From the NCBI GenBank assembly GCA_029571495.1, contig JAKPSO010000792.1:1-6406 (forward strand): a stretch of 6,406 bases of DNA. Reading direction: 5' to 3'. The stretch is from Pseudomonadota bacterium. GTDB taxonomy: Bacteria; Pseudomonadota; Gammaproteobacteria; Burkholderiales; Casimicrobiaceae. Shown here one piece after another: positions 1 to 4,460 of the stretch. The notes under the pieces were generated by a model. The model saw nothing but the letters and a program-made list of their open reading frames with translations. It did not search any database and had not been told where the DNA came from. A program made the translations under genes and the position numbers. Every line of letters begins with the position of its first letter. The stretch's first letter is position 1.

Positions 1-833
1 GCCATGACAAACGCCGCGAAGTAACGACCGCGGCGATACCAGCCCGTCCCGTCAAACGTGAGGATAAAGGTCAGCAGATAAAGTGTCAGCGGCAACACCC
101 ACAACAGCGGCACACTCGCGACGTTTTGCGTGATGTGGTTCGACACAGCCAAGAGCAGCATCGAGCCCGCGGCAGACCACGCGATCCAGCGCGCTTGTTG
201 CCCGAGCGGCACGACCGCGGCCGGTTCGTGTTCGGTCGAAGCAGCGGTAGCGGCGTCGACGCGACTGACGCGCCACGCGAGCGCCGCGAGTAGCAATACA
301 AACAGCGCAAAAAGCGCCGACCACCCGAGCGCCTGCACGCGCGTGCCAACGAACGGCTCAATAGAGAGCGGATACGCCACCAAGGCGATGAGCGACGCCG
401 CATTCGACAGTGCGAACAAGCGATACGGGTCGCGCCCCGGGTTCAGACGCGCGAAGTAACTTTGGATTAATGGGCTCGTCGTGGAGAGAAGCACATAAGG
501 CAACCCAATCGTCACGGCCAGTAGCATCAAAATGCGCGACACTGGCTCCTCGCCGCCTGCAGGCTTCCAGCTCTCAGGCGCGAGGATGGGCAGGGTCAAC
601 AACGCGAGCAGAGCCAACACCATATGCATGCGCGGCTGCTTCTTCGGACCGAGCGAACGCGGCGTCACGTCGGAGTAGGCGTAGCCAAGCAGCAGCGCCC
701 CCTGAAAGAACAGCATACACGTGGTCCACACTGCTGAGCTTCCGCCGAACCATGGCAGGATTTGCTTCGCGATCAGCGGCTGAACCAAGAAGAGAAGAAA
801 CGCCGACAGCGCGACGACCGCGTAGAAATGCAT
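1..833 (-). CDS. Fused MFS/spermidine-synthase-type membrane protein, N-terminal part (C-terminus outside window)
   Basis: This is an incomplete gene: 277 codons are open from ATG 833 to the window edge with no stop. Only the polytopic membrane half is visible. Hydrophobic segments lie roughly at residues 2-20, 36-52, 69-84, 99-117, 142-160, 168-188, 216-231 and 240-260. Recognisable stretches are LVQPLIAKQILPWFGG (16-31), TTSPLIQSYFAR (118-129) and SNHITQNVASVPLLWVLPL (231-249). These match the membrane region of proteins annotated as fused MFS/spermidine synthase, which usually carry a Rossmann aminopropyltransferase-like domain at the C-terminus; that part is not in the window. The in-frame TAA upstream and the absence of other start codons fix ATG 833, though no good Shine-Dalgarno is seen. 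It lies 83 bp after the flavoprotein gene on the same strand, with a hairpin between them, so it may be a separate unit with an unrelated role. The biochemical function of this family is poorly established, and polyamine synthesis should not be assumed. Confidence 0.85.
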   Translation of the reverse strand, partial: MHFYAVVALSAFLLFLVQPLIAKQILPWFGGSSAVWTTCMLFFQGALLLGYAYSDVTPRSLGPKKQPRMHMVLALLALLTLPILAPESWKPAGGEEPVSRILMLLAVTIGLPYVLLSTTSPLIQSYFARLNPGRDPYRLFALSNAASLIALVAYPLSIEPFVGTRVQALGWSALFALFVLLLAALAWRVSRVDAATAASTEHEPAAVVPLGQQARWIAWSAAGSMLLLAVSNHITQNVASVPLLWVLPLTLYLLTFILTFDGTGWYRRGRYFAAFVM

Positions 834-862
834 GAAGTGGGAGTGTTCAACCGTTTGTTGGG

Positions 863-871
863 ATTATCACA
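863..871 (-). promoter_or_regulatory. Candidate extended -10 promoter for the membrane-protein gene
   Basis: On the minus strand the sequence reads TGTGATAAT, a TGn extended -10 element with hexamer GATAAT (5 of 6 to TATAAT). No convincing -35 is seen at 16-18 bp. Transcription would begin about 20-25 nt before ATG 833. The element lies after the hairpin at 885-908, which fits independent transcription of the membrane-protein gene. This is a motif call only. Confidence 0.35.
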
Positions 872-884
872 TCACGCTGCAAGC

Positions 885-908
885 GCCACGGCACACGAGT
901 GCCGCGGC
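885..908 (-). terminator. GC-rich hairpin after the flavoprotein gene (terminator or mRNA 3' stabiliser)
   Basis: Arms 885-894 and 899-908 pair over 10 bp around a 4-nt loop. Read on the minus strand the arms are GCCGCGGCAC and GTGCCGTGGC, with a single G-U wobble and otherwise Watson-Crick pairs. The hairpin starts 8 nt after the TAA of the upstream flavoprotein gene (917-919), where a terminator would be expected. No T-tract follows the stem, so it is not a textbook intrinsic terminator. It may cause partial termination, assist Rho, or protect the 3' end of the aroE-like/flavoprotein transcript. Confidence 0.45.
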
Positions 909-916
909 TGCGCAAC

Positions 917-2671
917 TTATCGCGTTATGGCGTCACACGCCGCAAGGTAAGCAAATGTGAGTCCCGGTCCAATCGTGATCCCCGGCCCCGGATAAGTACC
1001 GCCCATGATTGACTGCATGTCATTGCCGACCGCGTATAACCCGGTAATCGGCACGTTGTGCGCGTCGAGCACTCGCGCACGGATGTCGGTCAGCAGTCCT
1101 GTCGAAGCACCGATGTCACCCGGGTACAGTCGAATCGCGAAAAACGGCGGTGTTTCGAGTGCGCCCAAACATGGGTTCTTACCACCGAGGCTCGCGTCGC
1201 CGTTGTTGCGCTGGTAGGCTGTCGTACCGCGCTGGAAGGCCGCGTCGTCGCCGTGCGCGGCGCTGGCGTTAAACGCAACGAAGGTCCGCGCGAGCACGAC
1301 GGGATCAACACCGAGTTTCGCCGCGAGTTCGTCCACGCTCGCCGCCTGCGTAAGGTAGCCGTCGGCGAGGAAGGGCGCGAGTGATTTACCGGGTTCCGCG
1401 CCGGGACGAATCATGCCGAGTCCGTAACGCTTCAACGCTGCGGCGTCGCACACGAGCCAAGCGGGAATGCAGGGACTCGACTTGTTGGCGGCTTGCATCG
1501 CAAGGCCGAACAGATGGTACGACGTCGATTCGTTTAGGAAGCGTTCGCCGCATTGATTGAGCGTCACCATGCCGGGCTTGCCACGATCCATGATGAAGTG
1601 CGGGAACACGGCGGTTGTTCCGTCCGCGCGCTTACGGGTGGAAACTGGCGCCCAAAAGGCGTGGCTCTGCACAGGCTGTGTCGCGCGTTCTGCCGGAGTG
1701 TCCAAGTCCGCCGCACCGAAGCGCGCACCAACGCTAAGCGCAAGGTCGAGCGCCGCGCCCGTGTGCCCGGGGCCAGCTGGGCACCACTCAACGTTGGCAC
1801 CGGGCAGCATTTGCGCGCGCTTCTCGGGATGGCGATTGAAGCCACCGCTCGCGAGTATTACGCCGCCGCTCGCAGCCAACGTTCGACGCACGCCGTTTTG
1901 CGACAACACGACGCCGAACACGCCACGCTCATCACGTTGCAGCGCTTCGAGCGTCGTGCGCGTGAGGATCGGAACCTTGCGCTCGATCAGAGAGAGTAAC
2001 AAGCGCGCGATCAGCGCGTTGCCCATCACAAGTCGCGTCCCTCGCCCGTAACGCATGCGATCCACCATGTGCCGCAGGATGATCTTGACCGAGTACTTGA
2101 ACGACTTGAATGATTTCGTGATAGCCAGCAAGTGCGCGATGTCGTCACGATCCACCATCATGCCGTTGAGCACGGTGAACTCGGGAATCGGTGGCCGCAC
2201 GAGCTTCAAGTCCTCGCCGAGTAAACGACCGTCAAATGGCTTCGGTTCAATGGCTCGACCTCCGCGCACGGCGCCGTCTAGCTCGGACAAGTAATCCGGG
2301 TGCACAGGACGGACCTGATACTGCACGTGCGAATTCGCTTCAAGCTTCGCGACCGCTTTGTGACCGTTTTCAAGGAACGCCATGCGCATGTCGCGCGGCG
2401 CGCGTTCTCCAACCGCGAGGTCGAGAAATTTCGCGGCCTTCTCAAGCGTATCGCTGCTGTCAATCGCTAAACCCTTTTCGGTCAGTGGCACCCAACTCGT
2501 TGCTGCGGACAGCGCAGTGGTTCCACCCAAGTATTCCGTGCGCTCGACGAGCAACACCTTGGCACCGTCAATCGCCGCGAAGAGCGCCGCCGACATGCCT
2601 GCGCCACCGGCGCCGATGACGACTACATCGAAGCTCTCGTTGTCCGCGATTCGATCAAGCGAAGCGTGCAT
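917..2671 (-). CDS. FAD-dependent dehydrogenase, 3-ketosteroid-delta1-dehydrogenase (KstD)-like / fumarate reductase flavoprotein superfamily
   Basis: The 584-residue product is full length for KstD-like members of the FAD_binding_2 family. The N-terminus carries the Rossmann FAD motif (GAGGAG, 20-25), the ribose-binding acid E43 at the end of beta-2, and LGGTT (48-52). The C-terminus carries GLYAVGND, then GGTYPGPG (557-564), which closes the FAD and active site. Known KstD chemistry uses a Tyr and a Gly four residues on (here Y560 and G564) to polarise a ring ketone, and a Tyr after an NExxSY motif (here Y385) as base. HPDY (Y127) may supply the helper Tyr. The family dehydrogenates C-C bonds next to a ketone, passing hydride to FAD. 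The glycine motif reads GHTGAA where the paralogue at 4461 has GNTGDG. There is no signal peptide, so it is probably cytoplasmic. ATG 2671 lies 1 nt after the stop of the aroE-like gene, which suggests translational coupling. The substrate is unknown, and steroid is only one possibility. Confidence 0.9.
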   Translation of the reverse strand: MHASLDRIADNESFDVVVIGAGGAGMSAALFAAIDGAKVLLVERTEYLGGTTALSAATSWVPLTEKGLAIDSSDTLEKAAKFLDLAVGERAPRDMRMAFLENGHKAVAKLEANSHVQYQVRPVHPDYLSELDGAVRGGRAIEPKPFDGRLLGEDLKLVRPPIPEFTVLNGMMVDRDDIAHLLAITKSFKSFKYSVKIILRHMVDRMRYGRGTRLVMGNALIARLLLSLIERKVPILTRTTLEALQRDERGVFGVVLSQNGVRRTLAASGGVILASGGFNRHPEKRAQMLPGANVEWCPAGPGHTGAALDLALSVGARFGAADLDTPAERATQPVQSHAFWAPVSTRKRADGTTAVFPHFIMDRGKPGMVTLNQCGERFLNESTSYHLFGLAMQAANKSSPCIPAWLVCDAAALKRYGLGMIRPGAEPGKSLAPFLADGYLTQAASVDELAAKLGVDPVVLARTFVAFNASAAHGDDAAFQRGTTAYQRNNGDASLGGKNPCLGALETPPFFAIRLYPGDIGASTGLLTDIRARVLDAHNVPITGLYAVGNDMQSIMGGTYPGPGITIGPGLTFAYLAACDAITR

Positions 2672-2672
2672 C

Positions 2673-3467
2673 TCAGTGGCTCAACAAAAATTCGACCATC
2701 AAGTCACGGACGCGACCGAACATGTCCGCTCCTGTTGAGGTCAGACAACCTATGGCGCGCGCGGCAGCCACGAGCGGAGAAATCGCCGGCGCGGTGATGA
2801 CGCAGCCAACGAACATGTTCGCGGTGAGTTTGGCCGGATCGGCCGGGAAAGGATCGCCCTCTTTCATGCCCATCGGAGTGGCGTTCAGCACGATGTCAAA
2901 GCCCGTTGGGTCATTCGATCCATGAATCACGCGCGATTTGTTGAGGCCTGCGAGGCGATCAACGAGTGTTGTTCGACGGTCATCGCTCTCGTCGTGAATC
3001 GCGAGCGTGTCAACGCCCGAAAGCACCAATGCGTGCGCGATCGCGGAACCCGCTCCTCCCGCCCCAATGAGCAGCGCGCGTTTGCCCGCGAGCTCACACC
3101 CCTTGTCACGCATCGCTTCCACGAAGCCCAGACCATCGAACATGTCTCCATGCCAGGTGCCGTCGGCGTTGCGACGCATGGTGTTCACCGTGTGTAGAAA
3201 TGTCGCGCGCTCGGAAGCCGTCGCACAGAGATCGAAGCACGCAAATTTGTGCGGCACGGTAACGATGATGCCGTCAACGTTTTGCGTCAGCGAAACGCCC
3301 GCGTGCCACGCGGCGAGGTTTGGCGGCGAGACGTGCGCTGGGACTACCACCGCGTTGTGGCCGCGGTCGGCGTAGGCTTGCGTCACACCGGCGGGCGATT
3401 TGACCTGCGCGATGGGATCGCCCACGATGAAGTGCACGCGTGTTGCGCCGTTGAGCTGTTCGAGCAT
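2673..3467 (-). CDS. Shikimate dehydrogenase-like (AroE-family) NAD(P)-dependent oxidoreductase
   Basis: The 264-residue product has the two-domain AroE layout: substrate domain about 1-115 and nucleotide domain about 116-264. Catalytic and ligand residues align to E. coli AroE with a constant offset: K74 (VTVPHK; Lys65), N95 (HTVNT; Asn86) and D111 (GDMFDG; Asp102). The dinucleotide loop is GAGGAGSA (135-142), and NATPMGM (195-201) matches the family NATxxGM stretch. The substrate loop reads VGDPIAQVKSP, so the first of the two shikimate-binding serines is Val22 and only Ser24 remains. The Gln of the usual C-terminal MLVxQA helix is also missing (DMFGRVRDL). After beta-2 of the nucleotide fold it has HDESDD instead of an Arg-rich NRT-type loop, which suggests NAD rather than NADP and hence an oxidative, catabolic role. 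It is probably not the biosynthetic AroE. ATG 3467 is the only usual start codon after the upstream in-frame TAG. It is the first gene of the leftward operon, and no clear Shine-Dalgarno is visible. Confidence 0.88.
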   Translation of the reverse strand: MLEQLNGATRVHFIVGDPIAQVKSPAGVTQAYADRGHNAVVVPAHVSPPNLAAWHAGVSLTQNVDGIIVTVPHKFACFDLCATASERATFLHTVNTMRRNADGTWHGDMFDGLGFVEAMRDKGCELAGKRALLIGAGGAGSAIAHALVLSGVDTLAIHDESDDRRTTLVDRLAGLNKSRVIHGSNDPTGFDIVLNATPMGMKEGDPFPADPAKLTANMFVGCVITAPAISPLVAAARAIGCLTSTGADMFGRVRDLMVEFLLSH

Positions 3468-3527
3468 ATTGATGGGAGACGATGCGCGCGCGGCCAGTTG
3501 GTCGACGCGGAAATTTGCGATGAGCGC

Positions 3528-3556
3528 ATTCTACGCACAAAATCCTGTAACTGGAA
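3528..3556 (-). promoter_or_regulatory. Candidate leftward promoter for the aroE-like/flavoprotein operon
   Basis: On the minus strand there is a -10-like TAGAAT (3533-3528, 5 of 6) with a poor -35-like TTCCAG (3556-3551) at 17-bp spacing. The -35 overlaps the left arm of the palindrome at 3552-3566, so a protein bound there could block or contact RNA polymerase. The expected leader to ATG 3467 is roughly 50 nt. This is motif matching only; the weak -35 would fit a promoter that needs activation. Confidence 0.35.
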
Positions 3557-3562
3557 TACAAT
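3534..3562 (+). promoter_or_regulatory. Candidate rightward promoter for iclR-flavoprotein
   Basis: A -10-like TACAAT lies at 3557-3562 (5 of 6), with a weak -35-like CGCACA at 3534-3539 and 17-bp spacing. The -10 sits inside the palindrome at 3552-3566, the arrangement expected for autorepression by the IclR-family protein. The leader to GTG 3629 would be about 60 nt. This is motif matching only. Confidence 0.35.
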
Positions 3563-3566
3563 TCCA
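3552..3566. promoter_or_regulatory. Candidate IclR-family operator (palindrome TGGAAT-ACA-ATTCCA)
   Basis: The two 6-bp arms, TGGAAT (3552-3557) and ATTCCA (3561-3566), are perfect inverted repeats around ACA. The site resembles the E. coli IclR box TGGAAATNATTTCCA in total length (15 bp), TGGAA/TTCCA ends and AT-rich core. It lies in the only divergent intergenic region of the window, next to an IclR-family gene, and overlaps candidate promoter elements in both directions. One dimer-binding site could therefore control both arms. Binding is inferred. Confidence 0.6.
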
Positions 3567-3628
3567 TTTATGAAATTTGTTCTAAATCAGCTTTCAACGC
3601 ACAACGACGCTATGCGAGGCCAGTAATC

Positions 3629-4456
3629 GTGAACGGAATTCTCGAGCGTACCCTGGGCATACTGGAGTTACTTACGCAGCACGGCGAAGGCATGGAGCTC
3701 GCAGCAATCGCCGATGCGCTGGACATTCCGCGCAGCGCCGTGCATCGACTGTTGACCGACCTGGTGGCCTGCGGCTACGTACGGCAAACGCGCGATCGCG
3801 GTGACTACACGTTGACCACCAAGCTGGTGTCGATGGGTCTCTCGTTCTTGAGTAATACGGGCATCGTCGACATCGCGCAGCCGCTCCTTGATCGCTTGGC
3901 GGAAATTTCAGGTGAACTCGTCCGGCTTGCAGTCGTTGATGACACGCGCTTGACGTGGGTCGCGCGGGCGCAGGGCGCACGTCAGGGGCTGCGTTACGAC
4001 CCAGACATGGGTAGCGACGCGCGCTTGTCGTGTTCGTCATCTGGACTTGCATGGATGTCGGCGTTGACCGATGAACAAGCGCTCTCACTCGTTACCGCGC
4101 AAGGTCTGGGGCTTCCGGCCGAATACGGCCCGAACGCACCGACGACGCTCAAGGCCGTGTTGAAACACGTGCAAGACGCCCGTAAGCGCGGATACAGCGT
4201 CACCTGCGAAACCTTCACCGCGGGCCTCAACGCAATGGCGGCGCCGATCAAGCTTGCGAACCAACCGCCGATTGGCGTCATCAGCGTCGCCGGGCCGACA
4301 GTGCGCTTTACGGTCGAACGCATGAACGCGCTTGGGCCCGAATTACAGTCCTTCGCCGCGCAGCTCGCTGCGGCTAGCGGCGCATCACCGTTTTTTTCTA
4401 AGGCCGGTGCCGCCGCCGCTGCAAGCGGAAAGCGCAAGCCCATTTATACCGTCTGA
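3629..4456 (+). CDS. IclR-family transcriptional regulator
   Basis: The 275-residue product has the standard IclR architecture. An N-terminal winged helix-turn-helix spans about 4-65 (helices around MELAAIADALDIP, 22-34, and RSAVHRLLTDL, 35-45; wing with GDYTL). The effector-binding domain spans about 78-250 and includes the signature RGYSVTCETFTAGLNAMAAPI region (187-207) and GVISVAGP. Such proteins bind a small metabolite, often an aromatic or organic acid, and control an adjacent catabolic operon. The start is GTG 3629, with GAGG at 3616-3619 nine bases upstream; the ATG at 3612 opens only a four-codon frame. The tail after about residue 250 is Ala-rich and ends in a basic GKRKPIYTV stretch beyond the usual domain. 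The gene heads the rightward unit, with the flavoprotein-NIPSNAP gene beginning 4 nt after its stop. The palindrome upstream is its likely operator. The ligand is unknown. Confidence 0.93.
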   Translation: MNGILERTLGILELLTQHGEGMELAAIADALDIPRSAVHRLLTDLVACGYVRQTRDRGDYTLTTKLVSMGLSFLSNTGIVDIAQPLLDRLAEISGELVRLAVVDDTRLTWVARAQGARQGLRYDPDMGSDARLSCSSSGLAWMSALTDEQALSLVTAQGLGLPAEYGPNAPTTLKAVLKHVQDARKRGYSVTCETFTAGLNAMAAPIKLANQPPIGVISVAGPTVRFTVERMNALGPELQSFAAQLAAASGASPFFSKAGAAAAASGKRKPIYTV

Positions 4457-4460
4457 CGTC

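Noticed and set aside
130..835. Plus-strand open frames of 109 and 141 codons, and minus-strand frames in other phases at 52-403
   Set aside because: They lie over the membrane-protein gene, show no family motifs and have Arg/Ser/Ala-rich compositions typical of shadow frames in GC-rich coding DNA.
1058..2619. Several plus-strand open frames of 100-164 codons antisense to the leftward flavoprotein gene
   Set aside because: The opposite strand encodes a complete protein with clear FAD motifs end to end. The antisense products resemble nothing and have no ribosome sites.
2673..3467. Calling this gene the housekeeping aroE
   Set aside because: The altered substrate serine, acidic cofactor loop and operon with a KstD-like enzyme argue for a specialised catabolic paralogue.
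3249..3626. 125-codon plus-strand frame ending just before iclR
   Set aside because: Most of it is antisense to the aroE-like gene and the rest crosses the promoter region. The product has no recognisable domain.
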